NCBI GenBank assembly: GCA_963843685.1
Contig: CAWJLO010000007.1
Location: 1-64,000 of the forward strand
Length of the DNA stretch: 64,000 nt
Direction: 5' to 3'
Source: DASQHL01 sp963843685
GTDB taxonomy: Bacteria; Chloroflexota; Dehalococcoidia; DSTF01; JACRBR01
The notes beneath the pieces are model-generated. The model made no database searches and had not been told where the DNA came from. It worked only from the letters and a program-made list of their open reading frames with translations. The position numbers and the translations under genes were made by a program. Shown in pieces: positions 25,964-35,391 of the stretch. Each line of letters opens with the position of its first letter. Positions within the stretch are counted from its first letter, which is position 1.

Positions 25964-26092
25964 AAAAAACCCACTTCGCCTCCGTTGCGCGAGTGGGTGG
26001 ACTCCGTGCGGCCGGGGCGGCTAGCTCAACTCAATGCTCTGCACTCCCCGAGACGCGGATCCGGCCCACGCACAGTCCACCCTTGAAGGTGG
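25964..26092 (-). promoter_or_regulatory. Candidate RNA attenuator/riboswitch upstream of the ABC exporter
   Basis: On the minus strand, a rho-independent terminator ACCCACT...AGTGGGT plus TTTTTT (25998-25964) lies 37 nt before the ATPase start. The segment AGTCCACCC (26003-25995) overlaps its 5' arm and pairs perfectly with GGGTGGACT (26082-26074). That pairing extends further through GTGC/GCAC and GGCCGG/CCGGCC. The same GGTGG can instead pair with CCACC (26092-26088). The mutually exclusive stems form an anti-antiterminator / antiterminator / terminator set. No known riboswitch class was recognised; the ligand is unknown. Confidence 0.6.
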
Positions 26093-26326
26093 CGCGCCCC
26101 AGGCGGTTCCCCATGATGTTGATACCGATAGTTCTCACCGAATGTCCTGCGCTCCGTTCAGAATCCCAGGCTACGGGCCTGCCGCGCATCATACTTCCGC
26201 CCCCGATCGCCTGTCAACGTGATTCGCGGTTCATGGACCCGCTCTCCTGCCATTCGATTGACAGGATGAGACCAGCGGTCATCCCTCGAATAGTCCACCC
26301 GTACCACGCCCGCCCCACCCCCCGGA

Positions 26327-27734
26327 TGTACCCTCACACCGTGGACTACGACGACGCCCTCCGCTGGCTCCTCACCCTCCCGGACTTCGAGCGCACCGGC
26401 GAGTTCGCCGGCCGCCCCGACCTCGCCCCCGTGCGCGCGCTCCTCGCCGAGCTCGGCGACCCCCACCTCGGCCGCCCGACCGTCCACGTCGCCGGCTCGA
26501 AGGGCAAGGGCAGCACCTCCGTCATGGTCGAGCAGATCCTGCTCGCCGCCGGCCGCCGCACCGGCTGCTACGTCAGCCCCCACCTCCACCACTTCAACGA
26601 GCGCGTCCGCATCGACGGCAAGCCCGTCGAGCGCGACCAGTTCGCCGCGGCGATGACGGCCGTGCGCGCAGCCATGGACGCCGTCGCCCCGCGCTTCCCC
26701 GGCCGCCCCTTCCTCGCCTTCGACGCGCTCACGGCCTGCCGGCTTCGTCGCCTTCCGTGACGCCGCCGTCGATACACAGGTCATAGAGGTGGGCCTCGGC
26801 GGCCTGCTCGACTCCACGAACGTCTTCGACGCCACCGACGTCGTCGTCCTCACGCCCATCAGCCTCGAGCACACCGCCGTGCTCGGAAACACCATCGCCG
26901 AGATCGCCGCGCAGAAGGCCGGCATCATCACCCCCGGCTCAACCGTTGTCGTTGCACCCCAGCGCGAGTCCGCGCTCGACGTCTTTCGCGCGGCCGCGCA
27001 GGATCGCACCTCAACCTTGATCGAGATCGCGTCCGTCTGCCAGATGACGCGCACGAAGGCTTCGGCCGACGGCCAGGAGTTCAAGCTCAAGACGCCGCGC
27101 GCGACCTATGCCGCAAGCCTGCCGCTCGCCGGCCGCCACCAGCTCGACAACGCCGCGACCGCCGTCGTCGCCTCAGAGGAGCTGGCCGCCCGCCGCGGCT
27201 TCGAGATCACCGAGACGCACGTCCGCGACGGCCTGTCGAAGGTTGCCTGGCCGGCACGGCTGGAGGTGCTCAAACGCCGCCCGCTCGTCATCGCTGACGG
27301 CGCGCACAACGGCGACTCCGCGAAGCGCATGGTCGCCGCCCTGCGCGAGTACTTCGGCCTCTCCCACGCCACGCTGCTCTTCGGCACGCTCGCCGGCAAG
27401 GACGTGCCGGCGATGGCCGAGGCCGTCGCGCCCATCGCCGACCACGTGTACGTCGCCGGCTGGCCCCATCGCCGCGCCGCCGACCCGCGCGAGCTCGGCG
27501 ATGCCTTCCGCGCGACCGGCGCGCCCGCCACCGTCTTCGGCGACGTCGGCCAGGCGTACGAGGCCGCGCTCGGCCGAGGCGGGCGAGCGCGGCGCAGTGG
27601 TGGCCTTCGGTGCGCTCGCCTTCGTGGCGGCGCTCCGCGAGTATATTCTGGGAATCCAATCCGATATGATCCTCCCGGCGGCCGGCGGGCCGCCGCCTGG
27701 GGACGCGCGCAAGCAAACAGGGATCGGGGCATGA
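26327..27734 (+). CDS. folC: Folylpolyglutamate synthase/dihydrofolate synthase (two frameshifts as read)
   Basis: Adds glutamate to (dihydro)folate. Start MYPHTVDYDDALRWLL; P-loop VHVAGSKGKGSTSVM; SPHLHHFNERVRI. A shift near 26745 leads to EVGLGGLLDSTNVFDATDVVVLT-type text (as read VIEVGLGGLLDSTNVF) and PISLEHTAVLGNTIAEIAAQKAGI. The ligase C-domain has PLVIADGAHN. A second shift near 27575 gives the end ERGAVVAFGALAFVAALREY. The stop overlaps the fabF start (ATGA), which indicates coupling. Confidence 0.88.
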
Positions 27735-29008
27735 ACAACGGCAACCACAACGGCACCGACGCGCGTGGCCGCCGCCGCGTGGTGATCACCGGCATGGGAA
27801 CAATCAACCCTCTCGGGCACACCGTCCCCGAGTTCTGGGAGGCCTCGCTCGCCGGCAAGTCCGGCGTCGACTGGCTGACACAGGTCGACTCCACCGGCTA
27901 CGACACCCACATCGCCGGCGAGGTCAAGAACTTCGACCCGGAGCAGTTCATCGACCGCAAGGAAGCCCGCCGCATGGCCCGCTTCTCGCAGCTCGCGCTC
28001 GCCGCCGCGCAGGAGGCGATCGAGGGCGCCGCCCTGAAGATGAGCGCCGTCGACCCGTATCGCGTCGGCGTGCTCTTCGGCAACGGCATGGGCGGCTATC
28101 CCGACACCGACCGCGCCGTCAAGGACATCACGCAGAAGGGCGTCCGCCGCATGGACCCCTTCTATATGGTGAAGATGCTGCCGAACATGGCCGCCGCGCA
28201 GGTCGCCATGCGCCACGGCGCCAAGGGCTACAACTCGACGATCTCCACCGCCTGCGCCTCCGCCGGCAACGCCATCGGCGAGGCGCTGGAGATGATCCGC
28301 TACGGCCGCGCCGACGTCATGCTCACCGGCGGCACCGAGGCCGGCATCTCGGAGCTCGGCCTCGCCGCCTTCCAGGTGATGAAGGCGCTCTCCAGCCGCA
28401 ACGACCCGCCGTCAGGCGCCAGCCGCCCCTTCGATGCCAAGCGCGACGGCTTCGTCTCGTCCGAGGGCGCCGGCGTCTTCGTCGTCGAGGCGCTGGAGCA
28501 CGCGAAGCGCCGCGGCGCGCCGATCCTGGCCGAGCTCGCCGGCTACGGCTGCACCTCCGACGCCCACCACGTCGTCGTCCCGGTCGAAGACGGCGAGACC
28601 ACAGCCGCATGCATGACGATGGCCCTCGACGACGCCGGGATGAAGCCCGAGGACGTCGACTACGTCAACGCCCACGGCACCTCCACGCAGATGAACGACA
28701 AGTACGAGACCGTGGCCATGAAGCGCGCGCTCGGCGAGGTCGCCTACCAGATCCCCATCAGCTCGACGAAGGCCCTCATCGGCCACACGCTCGGCGCGTC
28801 AGCCGCCATCGAGTCCGTCGCCTGCGTCCAGTCGATCCTCACCGGCTGGGTGCACCCCACCATCAACCAGGAGTACCCCGACCCCGACTGCGATCTCGAC
28901 TACGTCCCCAACACCTCCCGCCAGGCCGAGGTGAACGTCGTGCTGAAGAACAGCTTCGGCTTCGGCGGCCAGAACGCCTGCCTCGTCTTCAAGAAGTACG
29001 AAGATTAG
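27731..29008 (+). CDS. fabF: Beta-ketoacyl-ACP synthase II
   Basis: 425 aa condensing enzyme of fatty-acid elongation. Catalytic Cys in TISTACASAGNAI, first His in VNAHGTSTQMND, second His in KALIGHTLGASAA, and the C-terminal NSFGFGGQNACLVF. It overlaps folC by 4 bp. Two hairpin-repeat copies follow. Confidence 0.95.
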   Translation: MNNGNHNGTDARGRRRVVITGMGTINPLGHTVPEFWEASLAGKSGVDWLTQVDSTGYDTHIAGEVKNFDPEQFIDRKEARRMARFSQLALAAAQEAIEGAALKMSAVDPYRVGVLFGNGMGGYPDTDRAVKDITQKGVRRMDPFYMVKMLPNMAAAQVAMRHGAKGYNSTISTACASAGNAIGEALEMIRYGRADVMLTGGTEAGISELGLAAFQVMKALSSRNDPPSGASRPFDAKRDGFVSSEGAGVFVVEALEHAKRRGAPILAELAGYGCTSDAHHVVVPVEDGETTAACMTMALDDAGMKPEDVDYVNAHGTSTQMNDKYETVAMKRALGEVAYQIPISSTKALIGHTLGASAAIESVACVQSILTGWVHPTINQEYPDPDCDLDYVPNTSRQAEVNVVLKNSFGFGGQNACLVFKKYED

Positions 29009-29111
29009 CGTGCGCGTCTTGGAGCTGGCCCCCCGCCCACCACAAACGCTTCGCTTATCCCCTTGGTCTGCTGGATCCCTGCGCCGCGATTGTGCGCGCC
29101 TAACACAAAGC

Positions 29112-29218
29112 GGGAGTGCAGAGAGCGCAGCGCCCTCTGCCGGGGGGCTCCGGGGGGTGTCTCCCCGGAAGAACTCCATGTTGGAGGGGCGGAGCAGCTT
29201 GCAAGGATGCGCAGCCCC
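29112..29218 (+). repeat. Interspersed hairpin repeat, copy 7 (tail type b)
   Basis: Linker hairpin CTCCA...TGGAG and tail b GGAGCAGCTTGCAAGGATGC then GCAGCC. One C to T change in hairpin 2 (GTGTCTCCCCGG). It lies between fabF and the epimerase gene. Confidence 0.88.
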
Positions 29219-29348
29219 GCGCTCGGCGATACGCGCCTGTACTTGGAGCTCCCCTTCCCCAGCCGCGAAGGGGCCGGGGGTCAGGTTTCCCGGCCCTCGA
29301 CTCCGTTCTCAATTTCCCGCCGTCTGTCCTCGCCTTCATGCCGGAGCC

Positions 29349-29453
29349 GGGAGTGCAGAGAGCGCAGCGCCCTCTGCCGGGGGGCTCCGGGGGGTGTCCC
29401 CCCGGCAAACTCCATTTAGAGGGGCGGAGCAGCCTGCAAGGATGCGCAGCCCC
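29349..29453 (+). repeat. Interspersed hairpin repeat, copy 8 (tail type b)
   Basis: 237 bp after copy 7 and very similar to it, with the linker CTCC-ATTTA-GAGG. It ends about 20 bp before the epimerase start codon, so it would be in that gene's leader. Confidence 0.88.
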
Positions 29454-29476
29454 TCCGTGCGACGCGGGACGCGCAA

Positions 29477-30394
29477 GTGAGAGTCCTGGTCACCGGCGGC
29501 GCCGGCTTCATCGGCTCCGCCGTCACGCGCGTCCTCCTCGAAGAACAGCACGACGTCACCGTCCTCGACAACCTCTCGAAGGGCTTCCGCCGGCTCGTCC
29601 CCGACGCCGCCCGCTTCATCGAGGCCGACCTCCGCGACGAGGACCGCCTCCCCGAACTCCTGCGCGGCCACGACGCCGTCATCCACATGGCCGCCTTCAT
29701 CGAGGTCGCCCGCTCCGTGAAGGAGCCGCTCGTCTTCGCCGAAAACAACATCCTCAACTCGGTGCGCCTGCTGGAATCGATGCACCGCGCGGACGTCGGC
29801 AAGATCGTCTTCTCGTCCAGCGCCACGGTCTACGGCACGCCGAAATCGCTGCCGCTGCGCGAGACCGACCCGCTCGGCGTGCAATCGAACCCCTACGGCG
29901 CGTCGAAGGTCTCGACCGAGGCGTTCGTCGCCACGTACAACCAGGTCCACGGCATGGACGCCGTGGTCCTCCGCTACTTCAACCCCTACGGCCCGAACGA
30001 GCTGCATGAGCCGGAGACGCACGCCATCCCCAACTTCGTGCGCGCCGTGCTGGAGCGCCGCCCCATCCCCCTCTACTGGAACGGCGAGCAGGTCCGCGAC
30101 TTCATCTACATCGATGACCTCGCCCGCGCCCACACCGCCGTGCTGGCGCTGAAGGGCCTCGACTACTACAACGTCGGCTCGGACACCGGCTCGAAGATGA
30201 TCGACGTCGTCCGCACGATCTTCGACATCGCCGGCTACGAGGTGCCGCTCGAGGATCTCGGCGAGCGCCCCGGCGACGTTGCCGCCACCTACGCCTCCTC
30301 CGACAAGCTCGTCGCCGCCACCGGCTGGCGCGCGCAGGTCGGCCTGCGCGAGGGCCTGGAGCGCACGGTGGAGTGGTTCCGCTCCCGCGAGTAG
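29477..30394 (+). CDS. NAD-dependent nucleotide-sugar epimerase/dehydratase (GalE-like)
   Basis: 305 aa extended SDR from GTG 29477. NAD-binding VLVTGGAGFIGSAV, the VIHMAAFIEV strand, catalytic Ser in VFSSSATVYG, the YxxxK motif in NPYGASK, and NPYGPNE. Most similar in layout to UDP-glucose 4-epimerases. The role in surface polysaccharide synthesis is inferred. Confidence 0.9.
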   Translation: MRVLVTGGAGFIGSAVTRVLLEEQHDVTVLDNLSKGFRRLVPDAARFIEADLRDEDRLPELLRGHDAVIHMAAFIEVARSVKEPLVFAENNILNSVRLLESMHRADVGKIVFSSSATVYGTPKSLPLRETDPLGVQSNPYGASKVSTEAFVATYNQVHGMDAVVLRYFNPYGPNELHEPETHAIPNFVRAVLERRPIPLYWNGEQVRDFIYIDDLARAHTAVLALKGLDYYNVGSDTGSKMIDVVRTIFDIAGYEVPLEDLGERPGDVAATYASSDKLVAATGWRAQVGLREGLERTVEWFRSRE

Positions 30395-30444
30395 CGCTCC
30401 CCCGGCCGCCACAGGTTCGAATCTGGAATCGATATGCCCGCTGG

Positions 30445-30464
30445 ATGAGTGAGTACTCACTCAT
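30445..30464. promoter_or_regulatory. Perfect 20-bp palindrome, TetR operator
   Basis: ATGAGTGAGTACTCACTCAT reads the same on both strands. It ends 13 bp before the TetR gene and matches the TGAGTGA-N-TCACTCA style of TetR/AcrR operators. It probably mediates autorepression of the whole tetR-ABC-ABC operon. Confidence 0.8.
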
Positions 30465-30477
30465 GTAGAATGCGCGG

Positions 30478-31057
30478 ATGGCCACACGTGCAAGCGCGCT
30501 TCCGCCCGAGGAGAGACGGGCCGCCATCGTCGCCGCCACGCTGCCCCTCCTGCTGGAGCGCGGCGCCAACGTATCGACGCGTCAGATCGCCGAGGCCGCC
30601 TGCATCGCGGAAGGGACGATCTTCTCCGTCTTCCCGGACAAGGACGCCGTCGTGCAGGCCGTGCTGCAGGCCGCGCTTGGACCCCGAGCCGACGGAGCGC
30701 GAGCTGGCCGCCATCGATCGGTCGCTCCCGTTCGAGGATCAGCTCGTCGAGGCGGTCTGCGCGATGCAACGCCGCACCAGGAACATCTGGCGCCTCCTCT
30801 CCAGCGTCGGCGATACCGGCGCGCCATGGACGCCGCCCGCGGACTTCGTCGCGCTGGGAGACATCTTCAGCGCGCACCGAGCACAGCTGCGCACCGACCC
30901 GGTCAACGCCGCCAGGCGGCTTCGAGCGCTGACGCTCGCCGTGAGCCACCCGATGTTCTTCGCCGGCGAGCCCATGACGCCCCGGGAGATTGTGAGCCTG
31001 TTTCTCGACGGCATGCGCATCCAGGACAGCCGCGCGGCAAAGGAGAGTGACGGGTGA
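30478..31057 (+). CDS. TetR/AcrR-family regulator (frameshifted as read)
   Basis: The N-terminal HTH is intact: ERRAAIVAATLPLLLERGAN, STRQIAEAACIAEGTIFSVFPDKDAVV. A shift near 30680 leads to the ligand domain DPEPTERELAAIDRSLPFED ... MFFAGEPMTPREIVSLFLDG. About 192 aa if repaired. The stop overlaps the GTG start of the first ABC gene, so it is the first gene of the exporter operon. Confidence 0.87.
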
Positions 31058-32784
31058 TCTCTCTTCTGCGGACTCACCTCCGTGCCTACCGTTCCTGGCT
31101 CCTTGCCATCCTCGTCCTCCAGGCCGTGCAGGCCACGGCGTCACTGCTGCTGCCGTCACTGAACGCGAACATCATCGATAAGGGCGTCCTGCGCGGCGAT
31201 ACCGCCTACATCTGGCGAATCGGCGCGATCATGCTCGCGGTGACCGCCGTGCAAGCCACCTTTTCCGTCGGCGCCGTCTACTGCGGCTCGCGAGTGGCGA
31301 TGGGGTTCGGGCGCGACGTGCGGGCGGCGCTCTTCAAGCGCGTGCTCGCCTACTCGGCGAGAGAGGTCAACCTGTTCGGCTCCCCCTCGCTCATCACGCG
31401 CATCACCAACGACGTGCAGCAGGTTCAGATGATCGTCCTCATGACCTGCACGATGGTCGTGGCCGCCCCGCTGACGGTCGTCTTCGGGGTGTTCATGGCG
31501 ATGCGGCAGGATCTCGGCCTGTCATGGCTGCTGGCGGTGAGCCTGCCTGTCCTGATGATCATCCTCGGCATCATCGTGTCCCGCATGGTTCCGCAGTTTC
31601 GGCTCATGCAGATCCGCCTGGACAGCATCAACAACGTGCTCCGCGAGCAGATCGCGGGGATGAGGGTCGTGCGCGCCTTCGTGCGGGAGCCTGTCGAGAC
31701 GCAGCGCTTCCACCGGGTCAACGCGGACCTCACGTCTACGTCGTTGACCGCGGGCCGCCTCATGGCGCTGATGTTCCCCACGATGCTGTTCGTCGTGAAC
31801 GCGTCGAGCATCGCCGTCATCTGGTTCGGCGGCCACCGCATCAACAGCGGGGCGATGTCGGTCGGCTCCCTGGTCGCCTTCATCACCTACCTCTCGCTGA
31901 TCATGACAGCAGTGATGATGGCGACGATGGTGACGATGATGGCGCCCCGCGCCGCCGTCTCGGCCGAGCGCATCCAGGAGGTGCTCACCACGTTCAGCTC
32001 CGTCGCGCCCGCCGAGGTGCCCGTGATGCACGTCGCGGAGCGCGGGCGGCTCGAACTGTACGACGTCGGATTCAGCTATCCCGGCGCCGAACACGCGGTC
32101 CTGCAGCACATCTCGTTCACCACGACCGCCGGACAGACGACGGCCATCGTCGGCAGCACCGGCTCCGGCAAGTCGAGCCTGATCAACACCGTGGCGCGCC
32201 TTTTCGATGTCACGTCCGGATCGGTCCTGTTCGACGGCGTCGACATCCGCGAGCTCGATCCGGACATCCTGTGGAACCGCATCGGCCTCGTCCCGCAGAA
32301 GCCGTACCTGTTCGGCGGGACCGTCGCCAGCAACCTGCGCTTCGGCAAGCCGGACGCGAGCGACGAAGAGCTCTGGGCCGCACTCAAAGTTGCGCAGGCC
32401 GCGGACTTCGTCGCCGCCATGCCCGGAGGCCTGGACGCCGAGATCGCGCAGGGAGGGGTGAACGTGTCGGGCGGCCAGCGCCAGCGTCTCGCCATCGCCC
32501 GGGCCCTCGTGCGCAAGCCGGAGGTCTATCTCTTTGACGACTCGTTCTCCGCGCTCGACCTCGCCACCGACGCGCGTCTGCGCGCCGCGCTCGTGCCGTA
32601 CGCGCGCGATGCCGCGGTGATCATCGTCGCTCAACGGGTCTCCTCCATCATCTCGGCCGACCAGATCCTGGTGCTTGAGGATGGCGAGGAAGTTGGATTG
32701 GGCACGCACGAAGAGCTGCTCAAGACGTGCCCGACCTACGCCGAGATCGTCGAGTCGCAGATGGGAGAGGGCGTGCCGGCATGA
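31054..32784 (+). CDS. Heterodimeric ABC exporter, degenerate-site subunit
   Basis: 576 aa: six TM helices, then an NBD with Walker A STGSGKSSL, a canonical signature NVSGGQRQRL, and Walker B VYLFDDSFSAL. The catalytic Glu after Walker B is Asp, as in the non-catalytic site of BmrC/LmrC/TM287-type subunits. The H-loop position reads VAQRVSS (Gln-Arg where a His is usual), also degenerate. Start GTG 31054. It exports drugs or lipids together with the next gene's product. Confidence 0.9.
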   Translation: MISLLRTHLRAYRSWLLAILVLQAVQATASLLLPSLNANIIDKGVLRGDTAYIWRIGAIMLAVTAVQATFSVGAVYCGSRVAMGFGRDVRAALFKRVLAYSAREVNLFGSPSLITRITNDVQQVQMIVLMTCTMVVAAPLTVVFGVFMAMRQDLGLSWLLAVSLPVLMIILGIIVSRMVPQFRLMQIRLDSINNVLREQIAGMRVVRAFVREPVETQRFHRVNADLTSTSLTAGRLMALMFPTMLFVVNASSIAVIWFGGHRINSGAMSVGSLVAFITYLSLIMTAVMMATMVTMMAPRAAVSAERIQEVLTTFSSVAPAEVPVMHVAERGRLELYDVGFSYPGAEHAVLQHISFTTTAGQTTAIVGSTGSGKSSLINTVARLFDVTSGSVLFDGVDIRELDPDILWNRIGLVPQKPYLFGGTVASNLRFGKPDASDEELWAALKVAQAADFVAAMPGGLDAEIAQGGVNVSGGQRQRLAIARALVRKPEVYLFDDSFSALDLATDARLRAALVPYARDAAVIIVAQRVSSIISADQILVLEDGEEVGLGTHEELLKTCPTYAEIVESQMGEGVPA

Positions 32785-34649
32785 ACGCTCCATCTCGCAA
32801 GCCGGAGGAGTTCAAGCCGCCGCCGCCCGGCGGCCAGCCCGGCATGCGCTTCGGATCGTTCGGCACGCCCACCGAGAAGGCGAGAGACTTCGGCAGCACG
32901 ACGCGGCGCCTCTTCCGGCGTCTCCGGCGCGAGGGCCGGCCCGCGATCGCCGCCATCGTCATGTCGGTGACGGCGGTGGGCATGAGTGTGACCCTGCCCA
33001 AGGTTCTGGGGAGCGCCACGGACGTTGTCGTGCGGGCGGTGTTCACGGGCAGCGCCGTCGACTTCTCGCACCTCGGCCGCATCCTCGCCTTCGCCTGCGC
33101 GCTGCTGGCGGGTTCGTGGGTGCTGCAGTACAGCACGTCCTACATCCTCGCCGGCGTCGTCCAACGCACGATGTACCGGTTGCGCGCCGACGTCGAGGAG
33201 AAGCTCAACCGCCTCCCGCTCAGCTACGTCGACCGCGTCGAGCGCGGCGACCTGCTCAGCCGCGTCACAAACGACATCGACAACATCGCCCAGAGCCTCC
33301 AGCAGACGCTGTCCCAGATGCTGGCGCAGTCCCTGACCCTCATCGGCACGGTCGTCATGATGCTCTGGATCTCCTGGCTGCTCGCGCTCGTGGCGCTCGT
33401 CACGATCCCGTTGTCGACGTTCATGATGAACGCCATCGCCAAGCGCTCGCGAAGCGGGTTCGTCGCCCAATGGAGGCACACCGGCAAGCTCAACGCCCAG
33501 GTCGAGGAGACCTTTACGGGTCACGCCATCGTGAAGGCATTCGGCCGCCATCGGGACGTCGAGAAAGAGTTTGACGTGACGAACGACGAACTCTACGCGT
33601 CCAGCTTCCGCGCTCAATTCATTTCCGGTGTGATCCAGCCCACGACGATGCTGGTCGGCAACCTGAACTTCGTCGCCATCGCCGTCCTGGGCGGAATTCG
33701 CGTCTCCAACGGCGCGATGACGATCGGCGACATCCAGGCGTTCCTCCAGTACTCCCGCAGCTTCACGCAACCGCTGTCGTGGATAGCGGCGATGATCAAC
33801 ACGTTCCAGTCCGGCATCGCTTCGGCCGAGCGCGTGTTCGAATTCCTCGACGCTGATGAGCAATCAGCCGAGACGTTCGGTGTCGAGGCGACGGTCCCCG
33901 CGCGCGGACGCGTCGAGTTCTCCCACGTCTCGTTCTCCTACGACCCGAATCGGCCGCTGATCACCGATCTCTCGTTGGTTGCCGAGCCCGGCCGCACGGT
34001 TGCCATCGTCGGTCCGACGGGCGCCGGGAAGACCACGCTCGTGAACCTGATCATGCGGTTCTACGAGCTTGACCAGGGCACGATCACGATCGATGGCCGT
34101 GACATCGCGCGCATGCCGCGTGATGAGCTTCGATCGCAGATCGGCATGGTGCTCCAGGACACGTGGCTGTTCGGCGGGACGATCCGGGAGAACATGGCGT
34201 ACGGCAACCTCGACGCGACGGAGGAACAGATCCTGGAAGCCGCCCGGGCCACCTACGTCGACCGTTTCGTCCACTCGTTGCCGGACGGCTACGACACGGT
34301 CATCGACGATGAGGGCAGCTCCGTGAGCGCCGGCGAGCGTCAGCTGATTACGATCGCGCGCGCCTTCCTCGCCGACCGGCCGATTCTCATCCTCGACGAG
34401 GCCACCAGCTCCGTCGACACCCGCACGGAGGTGCTGATCCAGCACGCCATGGCGGCGTTGCGCGCTCAGCGCACCAGCTTCGTCATCGCCCATCGCCTCT
34501 CGACGATTCGCGACGCCGACACGATCCTCGTCGTCGACAGTGGCCAGATCGTCGAACAGGGCAATCACGTGGAGCTTCTCGCGCGGGGTGGCGCCTACGC
34601 CAACCTGTACAACGCACAGTTCGCGGGCGCCGTGGAAGAAGTGGCCTAG
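32781..34649 (+). CDS. Heterodimeric ABC exporter, catalytic-site subunit
   Basis: 622 aa from ATG 32781, overlapping the previous stop by 4 bp. A Pro-rich N-terminal extension (FKPPPPGGQPG) precedes six TMs. NBD: Walker A PTGAGKTTL, signature VSAGERQLI (non-canonical), Walker B ILILDEATSSVD with the catalytic Glu, and H-loop IAHRLSTI. The complementary asymmetry (normal Walker B here, normal signature in the partner) shows that the pair works as a heterodimer with one active ATP site. Confidence 0.92.
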   Translation: MNAPSRKPEEFKPPPPGGQPGMRFGSFGTPTEKARDFGSTTRRLFRRLRREGRPAIAAIVMSVTAVGMSVTLPKVLGSATDVVVRAVFTGSAVDFSHLGRILAFACALLAGSWVLQYSTSYILAGVVQRTMYRLRADVEEKLNRLPLSYVDRVERGDLLSRVTNDIDNIAQSLQQTLSQMLAQSLTLIGTVVMMLWISWLLALVALVTIPLSTFMMNAIAKRSRSGFVAQWRHTGKLNAQVEETFTGHAIVKAFGRHRDVEKEFDVTNDELYASSFRAQFISGVIQPTTMLVGNLNFVAIAVLGGIRVSNGAMTIGDIQAFLQYSRSFTQPLSWIAAMINTFQSGIASAERVFEFLDADEQSAETFGVEATVPARGRVEFSHVSFSYDPNRPLITDLSLVAEPGRTVAIVGPTGAGKTTLVNLIMRFYELDQGTITIDGRDIARMPRDELRSQIGMVLQDTWLFGGTIRENMAYGNLDATEEQILEAARATYVDRFVHSLPDGYDTVIDDEGSSVSAGERQLITIARAFLADRPILILDEATSSVDTRTEVLIQHAMAALRAQRTSFVIAHRLSTIRDADTILVVDSGQIVEQGNHVELLARGGAYANLYNAQFAGAVEEVA

Positions 34650-34695
34650 CAGGTTCGCCCGGGTGCGCTCGTGACGCGAGCGGCGTATCGCGCCG

Positions 34696-35373
34696 CTAGT
34701 TCCGGCACTGCGCGTTGACGCCGTCGAGGAACTTCTGCGCGACGTCCGTCATGTACGGCGTGATGAACGGCTCGTCCGGCTGCGGGTCCGGGCCGAAGTA
34801 GAGCTGCACGTCCAGCACCAGGTCGCCGCACGGCACCGCCGCCGCGATCGCGCGTCCGCTGCCGCCCGTCAGACGCTTGAGCTGCCCGTCGATCGTCGCG
34901 CCCGCCGTCCCCTTCGTCTCCAGGATCACCACCATCGGCCCCGTGATCCCGTCGACGTTGTAATCCTCGCGCGGCGAGTAGCCGACGCGCCCCGTGCGCG
35001 TGCCGTTGTCGTCAGGGAACGACACGGCGAGCGAAACGTCGCCCTGCGTGCCCTCCGGCAGCGTCTTCGGCACGAACGGCTTCCATCCGGCGAGCTGCTT
35101 GAACTCGTTCGCGTCCTTCACCACGTGCACCGCGATCAGCCCGTCCGGGAGGTGCAGGTCGGACAGCGTCGGCTCGACCGCCGCACCCGCCACGTCGTTC
35201 ACGTACGCCCCGCGCTGGTCCTGCACCATGTAGATCACGGCGACCACGGCCGCGCCCACGATGGCGAAGAACGCCAGGCTGGCGGCGAGGATCCCGAAGA
35301 GCCGGAGCGGGTGGTTCGGCCGCTGAAGCGCTATCACACCCGATCCAACGGTCGCCGCCGCTGCCTGTATCAC
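34696..35373 (-). CDS. Membrane-anchored extracytoplasmic protein, unknown
   Basis: 225 aa. One TM near residues 28-50 (LFGILAASLAFFAIVGAAVV) and an outside domain of about 170 residues with two Cys (VPCGDLVL and NAQCRN at the very end), probably a disulfide. WKPFVPKTLPEGTQGDVSL and GPMVVILETKGTAG suggest a compact beta fold. Family not recognised. It is divergent from phage-derived locus B. Confidence 0.7.
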   Translation of the reverse strand: MIQAAAATVGSGVIALQRPNHPLRLFGILAASLAFFAIVGAAVVAVIYMVQDQRGAYVNDVAGAAVEPTLSDLHLPDGLIAVHVVKDANEFKQLAGWKPFVPKTLPEGTQGDVSLAVSFPDDNGTRTGRVGYSPREDYNVDGITGPMVVILETKGTAGATIDGQLKRLTGGSGRAIAAAVPCGDLVLDVQLYFGPDPQPDEPFITPYMTDVAQKFLDGVNAQCRN

Positions 35374-35391
35374 GATCGCTCCTCGCTTCCG

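Noticed and set aside
25960..26160. T-box riboswitch upstream of the ABC ATPase
   Set aside because: CAAGGGTGGACTGTGCG resembles the T-box antiterminator only in GGGTGG. The rest of the T-box sequence (NACCGCG) and a specifier stem are missing, and the downstream gene is not tRNA- or amino-acid-related. Kept as an unassigned attenuator.
30405..30440. tRNA T-arm-like GGTTCGAATCT
   Set aside because: The flanking 5-bp stem does not pair, and no acceptor or anticodon arm can be built around it.
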